From Typhlomys cinereus (taxonomy: Eukaryota; Chordata; Mammalia; Rodentia; Platacanthomyidae): a DNA stretch of 64,000 bases. The position numbers were made by a program, and so were the translations under genes. This document shows, one piece after another, positions 1 to 11,998 of this stretch; positions within the stretch are counted from its first letter, which is position 1; every line of letters begins with the position of its first letter. Under the pieces are notes generated by a model. That model was not told where the DNA came from. It searched no databases and worked only from the letters and a program-made list of their open reading frames with translations. Where the stretch lies: contig JALPQD010000405.1 in NCBI GenBank assembly GCA_023101885.1, positions 1,430,722-1,494,721 of the forward strand, given 5' to 3'.

Positions 1-85
1 AAGTATACACGTGCTTGTGCACATATGGGGGTCAGAGGAGTGACTTTCAGAAGTCACTTCTCTTCTCCTATCATCGACCTGTCTC
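1..85 (-). repeat. B3-like SINE fragment
   Basis: Read on the minus strand this resembles the 3' half of a B3 element: an acidic 'gtcagagga' block next to a TG-rich end. It is truncated by the window edge and diverged. Confidence 0.35.
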
Positions 86-1070
86 CCCCAAATAAACTGA
101 GATGAGTAGAAGCCCTTCGCCCCGTCTGAAGACCTGACTACTTGGTGCTGGGTCAACTCTGGAAAGAATTGCTACATCCCAGAGAAGGGAGGGTTCATCC
201 CCCGAAACCCTAGTCTGTTGCTCCTTCCCACCATTTTTTGTGAGAAAGTGGATTCTTTATACTTCTCCACACCTCATCCTCCAGTGCAATTAAAAGATAA
301 TAATGCCAAGAAAAGACTGGCACGCACCCCAAATTGCTTCAGGCCTCAGGTCTACTTCATAATAACCTCAACCACCACTATTAATTTTGGCACTATATGG
401 CAGTGTTTCCATACAATGCTAAGATAGGTACCCTGTTATCTGGTGTATTGTCCATTCTTTTAGATTAATGAATACATGAAAAAAAATTTACTTACATATG
501 GTATAACAGATACAAAAGATATAGAAATAAGATGGGAGTCTGTGTTCTCAGAATCAATCTAGTCCCAAGGAAGGTCTCACAAGGCCAGAAGACACTCCTT
601 CTACCAGAGGACAGAGTGACAGTCTCCCAAAGATGTCCTTTCCCTGATACCCGAAACTGTGAATATCCATCTTGGAACAGAAAGACTGCAGAAGAGACAA
701 GTTGACCTCTTAAGAAAGACCAGCATGGGTTTTCCCAGTGAACGTCGTGTGATCACAAGAATCCTTACAATGTTGAGAGCATCCGAATGCGGCTGCTGCC
801 TGGGGTCACAAATGAAGAATGAGGGCAGTCCTCGCGCTGGGAAGGCCAGAGCAGAAAAAGTGCAGGGCAGCTAATGCCTTGAGTTTAGCCTGTTGAGACC
901 CAGTAGGGACTTCTGACCTCATTGCTAGTAAAGGAATCATTTGGGTTGTTTTAAGCCAATATGTTCATGACGATTTGCTATAACTAATACTAGAAAACAA
1001 GTCCCACTTCCCCACACCCAGGCACAGGCACCACCATGTTCAATCCTTCACAGGTTTCCACTGGGCTCCG
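86..1070. other. Unassigned sequence
   Basis: No gene or confident repeat is recognised. Open frames are short (about 70 codons) and show no family resemblance. Confidence 0.4.
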
Positions 1071-1076
1071 AAGTAG

Positions 1077-1215
1077 TCTCCTTCCTCCCCCCTCCTCCCC
1101 CTTCTCCTCCTGCTCTTCCTCTTTCTCCTCCTCTCTTCTCCTTCTCCTCTCCCTCCTCCTTTTCCCCCTCCAATCCTTTTCCTGTCTCTCCTCCTCCTCT
1201 TTGTCTCTGTCTCTC
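1077..1215. repeat. Polypyrimidine tract, CTC/TCC-rich
   Basis: About 140 bases are almost purely C and T on the plus strand (ctcctcc-type units). The open frames across it on both strands are low-complexity Ser/Leu or Arg/Glu strings and are not genes. Confidence 0.85.
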
Positions 1216-1224
1216 TTTGTTTTC

Positions 1225-1544
1225 TGTCTATGTATCTGTGAAGGTTCCCTGCATGTAGACGTTGTGTATAGTGTGCATGAGGCAATGGCCACAGATTAAC
1301 CTAAGGTATCTTTTTCAGTTATCCACCTTGCTTATGTTGAGACAGGGTATCTCCTTAGGACCTGATTACCGAAGACTGGCCAGACCATGAACCCCAAAGA
1401 TCTACCTATCATTGCCTCTCCAGTGCTGGAACTATAAGCGCTTGGCACCACACCCAGTTTTTTACCTGGGTACTGGAGGTCCAATGCAGGTCCTCATGCT
1501 TGCAAGGCAAGTAGAAACGTTACTGACTGAGCTGTCTCCCAGCC
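1225..1544 (-). repeat. B4-like SINE
   Basis: It has the reverse-complement B4 layout: a TG-rich tail, a 'gagacaggg' B1-like segment, 'ccagtgctggaactataagcgc', and the ID-like end 'cctcatgcttgcaaggcaag ... gctgtctcccagcc'. Diverged but complete in outline. Confidence 0.7.
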
Positions 1545-3934
1545 TTTCCCTTGATCCTTTCCAACCCAGATGCCTGCTTTCAATCAACCAATGAGAAGCA
1601 AGTCTCCCGCCATCTCGTAGGGTCCATCCTCTGGGTTCTCCATTGCAGTTTACACTTAGCCACGACCCATCTGGCATTACCATATGGACAAATATTAATT
1701 ATTTGGCTATTTCTTTCCCATCCTTTTAGATTTCGTTCCTAAGTTAATTTGCTGAAATTTCTTTGTGCCTTTGATCAGTTTGGAAACACCCTTATGCTCT
1801 GTTGCCTAATCTGATCACTAAGGTGCAAGCCTTTGTCATAAAGATCCAGTGAATTGGCACAAAAGCATTAACAGTAGGAAGTGGCACGTAGGAGATGGTC
1901 AGTAGAGGTGATGACTGTTACCTGCACAGGGTGTAGCATGAGCCTTTTTGATCACTGTGCTTCAATGTGGGAAACACCCACATGAGGGACATGAGTGAGT
2001 TCAAGTCAATAGAATCCAACTGGGGAAGGTTGAGTAGGAGCGATGACATTGAAGTGGGAAGAGGACAGACTTAAGTTTGATAGGCGAAGGTAAGGAGGCC
2101 TCTTGGGATGAAACATGTCTATAATGACAGAATCAGGAGTGACTAATGCAGCGCTAAATATTTCTTCCCTTCTCTGAGTCTTTCTTTCCCATCCTTTTCT
2201 ACTAGGATGTCTTCTTTCTTTCCAGAAGAAAGACATGTTGGAAAAATGAAAATTGGGACAAAAGGAAGCACCAGGTTGCAGCAGCAGAAACTACTCTGGG
2301 CTTTGCCTCTGATGGATCTGTGAGCCTTTCTCCAGTCCCCCAGCTTGAGGGAACTCAAAGGAGCCTCCTGTCCATAGAAGGTCCTCCTGCTTCTGTCCTT
2401 GCAAAGTGGGTCCTTATTAGAGGTGAAATGTTTGAGTTACTGTAGACTCTGGCATGCAACTAGATAGCCCCCCCTTTTTTGACTTGGCAGTGCTTAACAG
2501 AGGAAGGTCAGAGGGCACTCTTTGGAACTGTAGCAAGCCTTGGAAGAGATTAAGCTCTATTTTGGATACACATGTGAAAGAAATGCACCCTTGGCTCCCT
2601 ATGCCTTATTTGCTGAGGTGCAAAGTGATGGAAAACCTACTGATACCACCAGGTGGGATGGTCAGGGTACAGCGTGGGTAGGTAAAGGGCACCCCAAAGC
2701 TGAGAGAGGACCAGCTTCCAGAGGACACTGGGCCGACGTCACCCCACTGTGCTCACTCATGGACAGAGGGCAAGAGAGCTACTGAGGTCTCAGCATTACC
2801 ACAGATATCCCCGGTTGCCCCTCCCTATACTTAAGCTCCTCCCACCTGGAGTTTGATGATTCTGACAGTTGGAAGTGACTACAGATGGCAGAGAAGAATG
2901 TACCCAATGAATGTCTGACAAACCGAGACTTGACTTTAGAAAGGGCATAGATTTGGAATTGATTTTCATATTTCATTCAATGGTACATCTTTTGTGCATT
3001 CTTAGCTTCTGTGGGAGCCCAAGCGCCACTGTGACCAATGGGAAATATGCATGCCCTGAACGGCAGCACTTCAACAGGAAATTAGAGGCCCACTTTAGGG
3101 GAAAGGGTTAGCTAATTCTGCTATACAACTATCATAATGAGTGCAGATCCATAAGCATGCAAAAATGAAATTCATCCAAAATGTAGCTTAGATTAAAAGG
3201 TTAAAAACAGACTCTAAATTGTTTAAGTAAACCATACAGTGCGATAAACTAAATTTTCTGCAACAAATTTAGATATGTCTACTGTAAAATATAGTACTTG
3301 TTTAATCATATGTTTATGGATTTTTTTTTTTAGGTAGAAAGAGAAAGAGCTGTATCAGGGTCTGAAATAAATGTTATACCATAAGGTAAAATAGAATTTC
3401 TCAGGATCTTCTTGAATTACTAGTTTCTAAACGTGACCCATTTTGTTTTGTTTTTTGATTACTGCTATCATTAACAAGGTATTGCTGCTTGATAACAATC
3501 CCAATCGGATTGGAAAGGATCGTTTCTCAGAGAGTAGAGAAGTTAAGCCCCAGGAGAGCTAGACAAAAAAGGAAAAGAAAAAGAAAAGAAAAGATAAATA
3601 ACCCTTACAAAAATCTCCCTTCTTCTCTCTAGTCCCTTTCTAACCCCATATCAAAATTGCCCAAAGCTTTGGGGATCTGCACTTCGAAGCCGAACTTCCT
3701 AATCAGCAAGGCCAGGATCTGAGTGCTCCCCACACAGACACGTCTGTGTTACACATAAAGATGTCTGTGTTACACATAAACATCCTATGGCTGTAACAGG
3801 ATCACTTTCAAAGGAGCACTAATCCGCTGAAGTCATCTGGTCAGAAAACATTTGCTTCTCCGCGTCTCACGTCTGAGCTGTGTGTGAAAGAGAAGAGGGA
3901 GGGAGGGAGGAAAGAAGGACGAGGAAGGAGCAAC
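1545..3934. other. Unassigned sequence with a short tandem duplication
   Basis: No gene or confident repeat is seen. A 21-bp unit at 3742-3762 is repeated at 3763-3783 with one mismatch. A purine-rich GAGG tract lies at about 3888-3930. Confidence 0.4.
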
Positions 3935-4104
3935 TGCTCTGAGACGGATCTCAGGCTGGCCTTGAGCTTGTTGCATAGCTGAGGATGCTCCCTGAGTGTT
4001 GAGATCGTATTGTCACCACATCTGGTTTACGGTGCTCTAGGGATCAAACCCAGGGCTTCTTGTGTGCCAGATAAGCACTCTGTCAACCAAGCCACATGAC
4101 CCTG
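3935..4104 (-). repeat. B1/ID-type SINE composite
   Basis: The minus strand shows a B1-like 'gagacggatctcaggctgg' block followed by an ID-like tRNA-derived end ('ctagggatcaaacccagggc ... agcactctgtcaaccaagcc'). Confidence 0.5.
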
Positions 4105-4217
4105 CAATTGTACTTTTATGCAGCTAGGCTTTGCAGACATGAAACCATCCTTCTGGCTCTCATTTGCAATATCACGCTTTTTATACTATCTACCCTCTGG
4201 TTCAAAAATGAATCGTA

Positions 4218-4495
4218 GATGCTGGAGCAATGGCTCAGGATTTAAGATTCTGCTTCAGAAGCAGAATGTCCTGGGTTTGTATCCCAGATCCCAGGCAAAA
4301 ATACCAGGTAGAAAAATGGCAGTGTCCTATACTTCAAACCCTGGAAGTCAAGAGTATGGGAGACCACAGAGCAAAGAAAAAAGGAGGTAGATCCAGGGTG
4401 ATTCTCGAAGTCACCCTTGTGTCTCCACAGGCACATATAATGCCTGCTGATACACACACACACACAATAATAATAATAATAATAATAAATAAAGA
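4218..4495 (+). repeat. Family X SINE, older subfamily
   Basis: It has a B2-type head ('gctggagcaatggctcagg'), the family X block ending 'gcaaagaaaaaaggaggta', the 'tccacaggcacatat' motif, then (CA)n and (AAT)n with an A-rich tail. More diverged than the copies at 10997 and 52521. Confidence 0.75.
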
Positions 4496-4496
4496 C

Positions 4497-4780
4497 AAGG
4501 CTCAGTGGGTAGTAGTTCTTGATGTGCAAGTATAAGGACCCCAGTTCGAATATCCAGGACTCCTGTACAAACCAGGCACAGCTGTTTCATGCATGTTTAA
4601 CCTCAGCATTGTGGGGCAAAGGCAGGCAGCCTCAAGAGCTAACCTAGCTGAAATGGCAAGCTGAGTGACCCTGTCTACAGTGAAAAGCCATGAAGGAAAG
4701 ACATCCGAAATTCTGCACTAGCCTCTGCCACATGTTCATGCAGCACCCACACACTCACATGCATACTCCCTTCCCCAACA
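4497..4780 (+). repeat. B4-like SINE
   Basis: An ID-like head ('aggctcagtgggtagtagtt', 'ccccagttcgaat') is followed by a B1-like middle ('aggcacagctgtttcatgca', 'ctcagcattgtggggcaaaggcaggc') and a CA-rich tail. It abuts the upstream family X copy. Confidence 0.65.
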
Positions 4781-5232
4781 AAGTGAATTGGGACCGTTCT
4801 ACACACACTTACAGAATCTCAAACCAACATCATCACAGCCCTGCCTCCCAGATTATACTCATTTGGTTTTGTTTGTCTTCCTTGGGAGACTGAACATTCC
4901 CATGAGGCACCATTCTCCCCAGTATGTAACCAAGGCCTGGCACATAGTCGACTCTTAATAAAAGCCTGCTGACTGCTCAGCCAAGAAATGATTGAATTTG
5001 CCATTCGAAGGTCAGTCATTATCTACAACGCTGATAAAAGTTCATCTTGAAGACGGACTTGAAAACATTGTTAATACTGTCTTCCATTCATTGTGTACTT
5101 ATGAAATGCTGATTACGGGTTTTAAGCAGGCTAGCTGAAGGCTAACTTCATGCTTCATTTTTGTGAAGCTTACAACCCAGAAAGAGAAAGAAGGCAGACA
5201 TCAGGGATAAATACATCCAAAACTGAAAATCA
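4781..5232. other. Unassigned sequence
   Basis: Nothing recognisable: no gene, no confident repeat. Confidence 0.35.
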
Positions 5233-5384
5233 GAGCAGGTGAGATGACTCAGTGGATAAAGGCATTTGACCCTAACCCTGACCATCCTGGACCCGACAAG
5301 ATAGAAGGGAGAAAACCAACAATTTGTCAGTTGACCTCTGACCTCCGCATATGTGCCGTAAGACCAATAAATGTTTTAAAAAGT
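5233..5384 (+). repeat. B3-like SINE
   Basis: Head 'gcaggtgagatgactcagtgg' and the B3 signature 'gttgacctctgacctccgca', ending in an AATAAA-like A-rich tail. Confidence 0.65.
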
Positions 5385-6253
5385 GAGTTCTCCCAAGGAT
5401 GTAATGAGGTATGTAGTAGGAAATAGAGGGGCAGCACCTTGGCCAATTTGTCTTTTTTTTTGGGGGGGGAAGAGATTTTTAAGGTGTAATATAGGTGATG
5501 AGAAGGAGTCAAATATTTCTTCCCTCTGGTGATTGGTATTGAACCCATGGGCTTGCCAGCTATGCCACATCAAACTTTGGGGAGAGGGGGAGGCACTATG
5601 AAACTCTTAAAGTCATCACAGGGAAGAACTGATGAAGGAGAAAATCAAAGAGCCTCCAAAGCACCAAAAGCAACATGTGCCACCTTTGCAACTCACCTCC
5701 AAGATAAACCGCAACAGGAACTTGACTTGATTCTTTTGGGTTTGACAGCTGACATGGGACTGGGGGCTTCACAATCTATTGGGACCCATGCTATGCTCTT
5801 ACTCGATGTGATAAGGCTGTTGTGAACATAGGCTGGGGGTTTCACTCTCCTTGCAAAGCTGTTTCCCGCCTCTCTGATCTCTCAGATCTGTTCTTATCTG
5901 TCTATGGCTGCTTCAGAGATACTTGCCATGTGGAGCAGATTGTTGGGGGCTCAAAGCTGAGGACACCTACATTTCAGCTTACACTCATTGTTCCTTAGGA
6001 GTATTTTCACTACCAACTTTTATAAGCCATAGCATAGTAAATCACACTTAAGTAAACAAAAGCTCTAAACTTACTTCTATTCATTACCAGAAACTAATTT
6101 TTTTCATGATTTGTGTGTGTATGTGTGTGCGTGTGTGTACGTGTGTGTGAAATGTAAGTTCAGTGCAACTACATTTTAAAGATTCAGGAAAGAAGAAAAT
6201 TTGACATAATTTAATCACATATTCTTTGATATTATCATACATGCATACAGAAC
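5385..6253. other. Unassigned sequence with (TG)n
   Basis: No gene is recognised. An interrupted TG run lies at about 6111-6149. Confidence 0.35.
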
Positions 6254-6775
6254 TGTTATGGTTAGATTCTAGTGTCAACTTGACAGTTGCAGACTGTTTG
6301 GGGCACAGTCGTGGAGGATCAATGGTTGGAGCAGGCCCCTGAACAGGTCTGCAGGTACTTGCTTAATTGATATGGAGAACCCAGCCCACAGTGGTGGTAT
6401 TTTCCAGTGGTGGACCAGATAATAGAAAATGCAAGGAGGAGGGACTTGCTCTTCCCTTATTCTGTGTCGACTTGCTGTTGAATTCACTTTTTGAGTGTCT
6501 TTGCCTTCTTAGAGCATCGTTACCTTCTTCGTTCCTGCTGCCATTACTGCCTCTATCTTTGGCTGACTTAGAGCTCCATTCTTTCCAACTTGCTGCGGTT
6601 TGTTCATCACTGACATCAGAGCCCAGCTGTTCTTCGCAGACATTGGAGTCCAGCATCTTCAACCCTCTAGCAAGACATAGGCTCGAGACCTTCTCGGGAT
6701 CCCAAGAACAAAGCAGCTACACAGCAGCTACTTTGAGGACTCCACCTTTACTGTGAGTCTGTTTAATAAAGACAT
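6254..6775 (+). mobile_element. LTR-B copy (LTR retrotransposon), 3'-truncated
   Basis: It starts 'tgttatggttag' followed by 'gtgtcaacttgacagttgc' and is homologous to the inverted copy at 23187-23840: shared blocks include 'ggttggagc..gcccctgaaca', 'cttgcttaattgatatgg' and 'ccagtggtggacc'. It is about 130 bp shorter than that copy, losing the 3' end. The 129-codon frame inside it is a by-product, not a gene. Class I/III assignment is open; resemblance to LTR-A and the 5-bp duplication at the sister copy favour ERVL/MaLR. Confidence 0.75.
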
Positions 6776-6787
6776 ATATATAATGAT

Positions 6788-6942
6788 AATTTCCTTGAGA
6801 CAAGATCTCACTCTTACTCTGTAGCCAAGGTTGGAATGGAATTCACTGTGTAGCCCAGGCTGAGGCAAACAGTGGTCTTCCTGCTTCAGCCTCCTGAGTC
6901 TCCTGGGATTTCAGGCATGTACCACCATATCTGACTCCTCTG
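6788..6942 (-). repeat. B1 SINE
   Basis: Minus-strand B1: a 'gagacaagatctcac' end, 'gtgtagcccaggctgag', and the 'gcctcctgagtctcctggga' and 'caggcatgtaccacc' blocks in the usual order. Some internal duplication is visible. Confidence 0.8.
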
Positions 6943-7504
6943 ATAATATTTTGCTATCTTTTTCCCCCAGTACTTTTTCTAAAAACAGGATCAAGTTCAA
7001 CATGAAAATTTATTAATGATTTTTCATTCACTACATGCAGGTATCTTTCCCTGGTAGTAAATGTCAAGTTTTAATATGGGGGTCATAATCTTAGTTATCC
7101 ACTTCCTTCTTGATGGATGTTTTGGTTGCAATTTTTCAGCACTTAATTAACTTTTAACCTAAATGGAATGTTTACGTTTGGCATCATATAAGGGTTTCAC
7201 CTGATTCTTCCATAGTCAAAAAATAACAGGGATTCTAACTTGATAATCAAAAAGGAAGATATTTTTTCTGCAAGTATACAGCCAAGCAATTTAAGCAATG
7301 TTCTACAAGGCATAAAACTGATGCACGAATATCCATACTGACCAAATCGAATGCAAGATTTTCCCCTGTATTCATCAAAGATTTTAAGTAGTGTCAAGTT
7401 CCTCTTGATTGCCAGCAGCTTGGAAGTCTAGAAGGTGGTAGCTGGGGAAGACATTTATGAACTAGCTAATGTTCCCTGACTGAGTGACTGATTGGTTTTA
7501 TATT
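6943..7504. other. Unassigned AT-rich sequence
   Basis: Nothing recognisable. Confidence 0.35.
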
Positions 7505-7582
7505 TTATTTTTTCATGCTAGAAATGAATCTCAGGGATTTGAATATATGCAGTCTACCACTGAACTATATCCCTGACTGGGT
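7505..7582 (-). repeat. ID-like SINE fragment
   Basis: The minus-strand tRNA-derived head is recognisable from 'cagtctaccactgaactatatccc' and an A-box-like end. Confidence 0.5.
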
Positions 7583-7605
7583 TAATGCTTCATTTCAAGA
7601 CTAGA

Positions 7606-7752
7606 TTGCTAGCCAGGCATTGCTTAGTGGTCCCATAATTCCAGTACTTGGGAGGCTGAGAGAGAGGACTGTTAGTTCAAGGTCATCTAGAATCATATGG
7701 CAAGGCTTTGTCTCATTGTCTAGAAAGACTGGGTTGTTGGGGGGGGGATGCT
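7606..7752 (+). repeat. B1 SINE
   Basis: 'gccaggcattgcttagtgg', 'ccagtacttgggaggctgag' and 'ttcaaggtcatct' are B1 blocks in order. The expected A-tail position is occupied by a G-rich run. Confidence 0.75.
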
Positions 7753-8470
7753 GGGGTGCTATCACAGTTCTACTGTGTGGCTACTGAGTCAAGCAGGTAG
7801 AGGTGGGGGGCCAATGACAGACTTTACATACCCAAGAGTCAGAAGTAAGCAGGGTGGGAGGATGCTGCTTGTCAGAAGCCCCCCTCCACCAGCGCTGGTT
7901 AAAAAGTAACTTACTCTGTAAGTAAATAGAATGGCAGCCAAGACTTGGCTGTGTTTGTGCTGGGTCAGCCTCCACCTCCAAGCCAGTGGATACACACCGA
8001 TCCATCCCACCTCCACACCTGACGTTCGCCTGGGTTACAAGCTGGTGGTTTCCAAAAAGACTATTTTCTGTTTCTTTTTAGCTGTAGCAACCTGCTCTCC
8101 TAAATTGCTTCTTTATCTGGCGGGGTAATTACGGTCTGTGACTAACAGCTGCAGTTCATAAACACGAGTTTTACTGTTAGGGTCAGTAGTTCTTGGTCTT
8201 TTCTGAATGGCAACTCCCCCGGCTGAGCTCAGCATGCAGACAGGCATCTCTCCTTCAGCATCTGGCTGGTTCCCCCTGGTGCAGCTTACTGAGGGAGCAT
8301 TCTAGTTCCCCTGTTGTAAAAGAGGACATGAGATTTTGTATTAAAATTGAAGTCTGATACTGAAACATGTTCCTAGATGTTGGGATCTAGGCATTTCCAA
8401 GCGATCTGCAGTGGGCATGCATTTCTTCTATATTTAGAGAAAAAAAATTGCCTTTCAAGAAAGAATTCAT
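7753..8470. other. Unassigned sequence
   Basis: No gene or confident repeat is recognised. Confidence 0.35.
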
Positions 8471-8796
8471 GGGGACAGGGAGCTGGATCATCTTATGATC
8501 ACTTGTTACACAAGAATGAGGACCTGAATTCAAATCCCCAGACCCCATTGGGGAAAAAAAAAAAAAAAAAACAGGGAATGGCCATGTAGGTCTATAACCC
8601 CAGCTGCTGGGGGAGGTACGGAGACAAGAGAATCATGGGTCTTGCCATACAGCAGCCTACCTTAGTTTAGAGAGAGACATTGGCTTGAGGGAATAAAACA
8701 AAGAATAACAGAGCAGGTCATCCAGTGTCCTCCTCTGACACATGCATTGCATGGACACACCCACATACCTACGGAGATATCACTGTTTCAGGAACG

Positions 8797-8834
<38 letters not shown>
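8471..8834 (+). repeat. B4-like SINE with (CA)n tail
   Basis: ID-like head ('aagaatgaggacctgaattc', 'aaatccccagacccc'), a 19-A internal tract, a B1-like middle ('ataaccccagctgctggggg') and a (CA)n tail at 8799-8834, matching the ID plus B1 fusion layout of B4. Confidence 0.8.
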
Positions 8835-8837
<3 letters not shown>

Positions 8838-8977
8838 GATTTTTTAATTCATAGTCATAAAACTTTAAGAAGGAAATGATAGAGGAAATCTGCACATTCC
8901 AAGCTTAAGGAAGTTCTTAGATAGCAAAAGTATAATTGCTAAAAGAGGAACAGCTGATTATATAGACTTCATAAGGC

Positions 8978-9180
8978 GGCCAGGGAGACAGGCTGGCAGG
9001 TGAGGTGAGTGCAAGCCTGGTAATCTAAATTAATCCCTGAAAGCCCAGAGGGGGGAAAGAGAAAACTAACTTTTGAAATTTCCTCTGACCTCCACCTGTG
9101 CACCATGGCATGCTTGTGTAAAAATAATTTTCTTTCTTTCTTTCATTTCTAAAATTAGTAAGTAAATACATACATAAATC
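8978..9180 (+). repeat. B3-like SINE, diverged
   Basis: The 3' half is clear ('cctctgacctccacctgtgc', 'gcaccatggcatgcttgtg'). The head is weak. A CTTT-rich patch follows. Confidence 0.5.
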
Positions 9181-9494
9181 AAATAATAGACTTCACAAAA
9201 ACATTTTTTAAGTTTCTCTGTAGAGAGCTGAAACAGACAGCCTGCAGAATGACAGGAAAGCTCTGCCAACCACACGTCCTGACACATATTCGGCTCTGTG
9301 ATACATAAAGGATTCTTGAAAGGATTCAGTGTTGAAAATGATGGAGTTAAAAACTGGGCCTAAAAAATATTTAGAGGTATCGCTGGGAAGTATATGCAGA
9401 TAACAAATAGGCCCAGGAAGAGCTAGTCAGCTTCTTTTCCTCATGGGAAAATACAAAACCACAAGAGACATCAATGTGTACCTGACTAGGGCAG
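9181..9494. other. Unassigned sequence
   Basis: Nothing recognisable. Confidence 0.3.
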
Positions 9495-9605
9495 CTGAAG
9501 CAAAAGGTAAGGGTGCAGATGAGGTGACACCAGGAAGGCCAAGGCAGGACGTAGAGAGTTCCAGCCAGCCTGGACCATGTAGCCAGACTGTGACATTGTC
9601 TGTCT
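9495..9605 (+). repeat. B1-like fragment
   Basis: 'caggaaggccaaggcagg', 'gagagttccagccagcctgg' and 'accatgtagccagactgtg' follow B1 order. Confidence 0.5.
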
Positions 9606-9826
9606 TGCCCCCACCCCTTGGCACCTGTTCATCTTTTCCATCTCTGAAATTTTGTCATTTCAAGAGTGTTTATACCTGTCTTTGTTTCATTTCCCTTTGG
9701 TATGCAAAGATACTCTGCCCAAAATAACGTAAGGGAGTCGGCCAACAATTTGATGTAAGTCACAGAGGCAGGAACTCAAAGCAGCTGATCGCATTACTTC
9801 ACATTCACAGTCAAAAGCATAGAGCA

Positions 9827-10101
9827 GTAACTGTAGGTAGCTGTTATTATACCCATAGAATGAGAACTTGCAGTGGAAACCTTTGGATGAGTGAAGGGAA
9901 ATGCACATGTTAGTGGGGTGGCCTGAAGAGGCAACTTGATGTACCACGGAGGCCTGAGCCCCCACAGACAAGCTAAAGTGAACGTGGGGGGGGGGATAGA
10001 AGCACAGGGTGAGAGGGAGGATGGGAAGAAGGGAGAGGGACGGAAGCTGTGATCAATATTCAACATCCTTGTAAAAGTAGAAAAAATTTTAAAAGGGGGA
10101 A
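9827..10101 (+). mobile_element. 5'-truncated LINE-1 3' end
   Basis: It holds the G-rich polypurine stretch and the end 'catccttgtaaaagtag' plus an A-rich tail, shared in inverse with copies at 19649, 25625, 27911 and 57812. It is flanked by a perfect 14-bp direct repeat, 'aaaagcatagagca', at 9813-9826 and 10102-10115, the expected LINE-1 target-site duplication. The element is only about 275 bp and non-coding. Confidence 0.85.
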
Positions 10102-10115
10102 AAAAGCATAGAGCA

Positions 10116-10683
10116 ATGAATTAGTATCTGGGTGCTTGCTAGTGAGCAGCTTGCGCTCACATTTTATACAACCTCTCAGGAACCCCCAAATCCAGAGAAT
10201 GGTACTGCCCACTTTTAGTCTGGGTCTTCCCGCGTTGATTAAGGCAATCAGTTGCCAAGGATTAAGATTGGTGGGCTAGTGTGACCTGTCAGAAAGGTCC
10301 AGAAGGAAGGGGATCTTTGTGGCGAAGAAATGACTGAATGTCTTTATGTCCGCAGTAACAAATCTACTGAGATTAGAATACATACAGCGTATCAATATTA
10401 TCTTCCTGTTCCATTTGTACTACAGTTATATCAGACAGTAATCATTGAGGGAGAACCGAGGCTATTCAGGACCTCTTCCGGTACCTTGCAACTTCCTGGG
10501 AATCTATATTTCAAAACAAACACCTTTCAGAAAAGCAACGCACTCTGTAGAAATTGGAGAATATACAGAAAAATCGCCGTGTTTAACTTTTTGTTATTTG
10601 TTTTAGAATATTGGTGGATTTGTTACTTATTTTGTTTTTTTTTATTTTTCCCTTAAATGTTCTGATTTTTACATAGTATTTTA
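10116..10683. other. Unassigned sequence
   Basis: A 108-codon open frame at 10330-10656 has no recognisable family and I do not call it a gene. Confidence 0.3.
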
Positions 10684-10981
10684 AGTGCACACGTGTATGC
10701 TCATATATGTGTATATGTGTGGGGGTTGATATTTGGTACCTTCCTCCATCACTTTCCACTTTATGGATTGAGTCAGGGCCTCGCAATTGAATCTAGAGCT
10801 TGCCAGTCAGCTAACCTAGCTAGCTAGCTAGCTTGCTCTGGGAATCCCATCTCTGCCTCCTGAGTGCTGGGTTTCCAGCTGCCTGCCATGCCTGCCCAGC
10901 TTTCGATGGCTTCCAGCGGTCTGAATTCTGGTCTTAACCCTTACATAGCAAGTGCCTTATCCTGAGTCACCGCCCCAGCCT
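10684..10981 (-). repeat. B4-like SINE
   Basis: Minus-strand B4: a TG-rich end, 'gagtcagggcctcgcaattg', 'cctcctgagtgctgggtttc' and a tRNA-like terminus 'agcaagtgccttatcctgag'. It holds a small 'agct' tandem run. Confidence 0.7.
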
Positions 10982-10996
10982 ATTTTAAGGATTTTC

Positions 10997-11303
10997 TTTT
11001 TTTAAAAAAATTTATTATTATTATTATTTATTCAACTGTGCACATGTGCGTGCGCGTGTGTGTCTCTGTGTGTGTGTGTGTCTGTGTCTGTGTATGTGTA
11101 GAACCACGGACGAACTCGCAAACCACCATGGACGCCTCCACCTCCTTCTGCCCCAGGATTCACAGGCTCCGCCCTACCAGGACCAGAAGCGCAGGCCGCC
11201 CCCGCTTCCGCCTGGCGTCTATACGTGGGATCTGGGATCCGAACTCAGGACCTTCCGCCTGCAAGGCGTAGGCTTAACCCCTGAGCCACCTCTCCAGCCC
11301 CTG
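10997..11303 (-). repeat. Family X SINE, young subfamily, with target-site duplication
   Basis: Full-length, minus strand. The head read 5'-3' is 'ggggctggagaggtggctca' with the A box, then a B-box region around 'ggtcctgagttc'. The GC-rich body includes 'gcgggggcggcctgcg' and 'ggtagggcggagcc', then 'catggtggtt', 'gtggttctaca', a CA-rich stretch and an A-rich tail. A 14-bp direct repeat with one mismatch flanks it (10983-10996 and 11304-11317). Retained CpGs suggest it is young. Confidence 0.9.
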
Positions 11304-11449
11304 TTTTAAGTATTTTCAATTAAATGATTCAGTGGAGATTTTGAAACTCTGAGTTTTCTACAGCTATCACCACTACATGATTCCAGAGTATCATCACCCT
11401 CCAAACTCTGAGCCCACTCCCCCAGCCCCTGCCCATCAAGAATCTGCAT

Positions 11450-11575
11450 TCCTCTGCCTGTTCTTTAATACAGATAGAATCATTCAGTAAATGGCCCGTT
11501 TCTTCTCCTAAGCATAGTGTGTCAAGGTTTTCTTTCTATGAATAAACACTATTTCAAGCATGGATAGGTTTCATT
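11450..11575. repeat. Possible ancient LINE-1-like fragment
   Basis: 'agatagaatcattcagtaaa' and 'gcatagtgtgtcaaggtttt' resemble old mammalian L1-type remnants. Orientation and family are not secure. Confidence 0.3.
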
Positions 11576-11998
11576 TTTAAAATTTGTTTTGTTTTAAAGT
11601 TTGTTCATTTATGTACCTCATGCATTCTGATTCTTTCTACCTACTCTTTTTTCTCTCCCTCCTATGCCTACCAATGCCCCTGCCCACCCCCACAGTCTCT
11701 TTCCAAGATGCATGACTTTCGTTTTCGTTTTGTGATCCATTCAATTTAACTAGGGCAGTCCATGTGACCATTGGATTAGCTCCACCCATCAGAGCCCAGC
11801 GGAGTCCCCAGCAAGCACCAACCAAAGGCAAAGTTTCCCATCTCCCTGAATCTGGCAGGAGCAAAGTGCTCAACAGAAGGTGCAGAGCCCCCAGAGTCCC
11901 TCTTCCATCCATGCCTGGTTGTTGATGCGCCCATTCTTACAAAGATCAGTGCAGACATAGAGAACGCCACCACCACCAAAGACTGAGGGGACAGGCCT
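11576..11998. other. Unassigned sequence
   Basis: Nothing recognisable. Confidence 0.3.
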
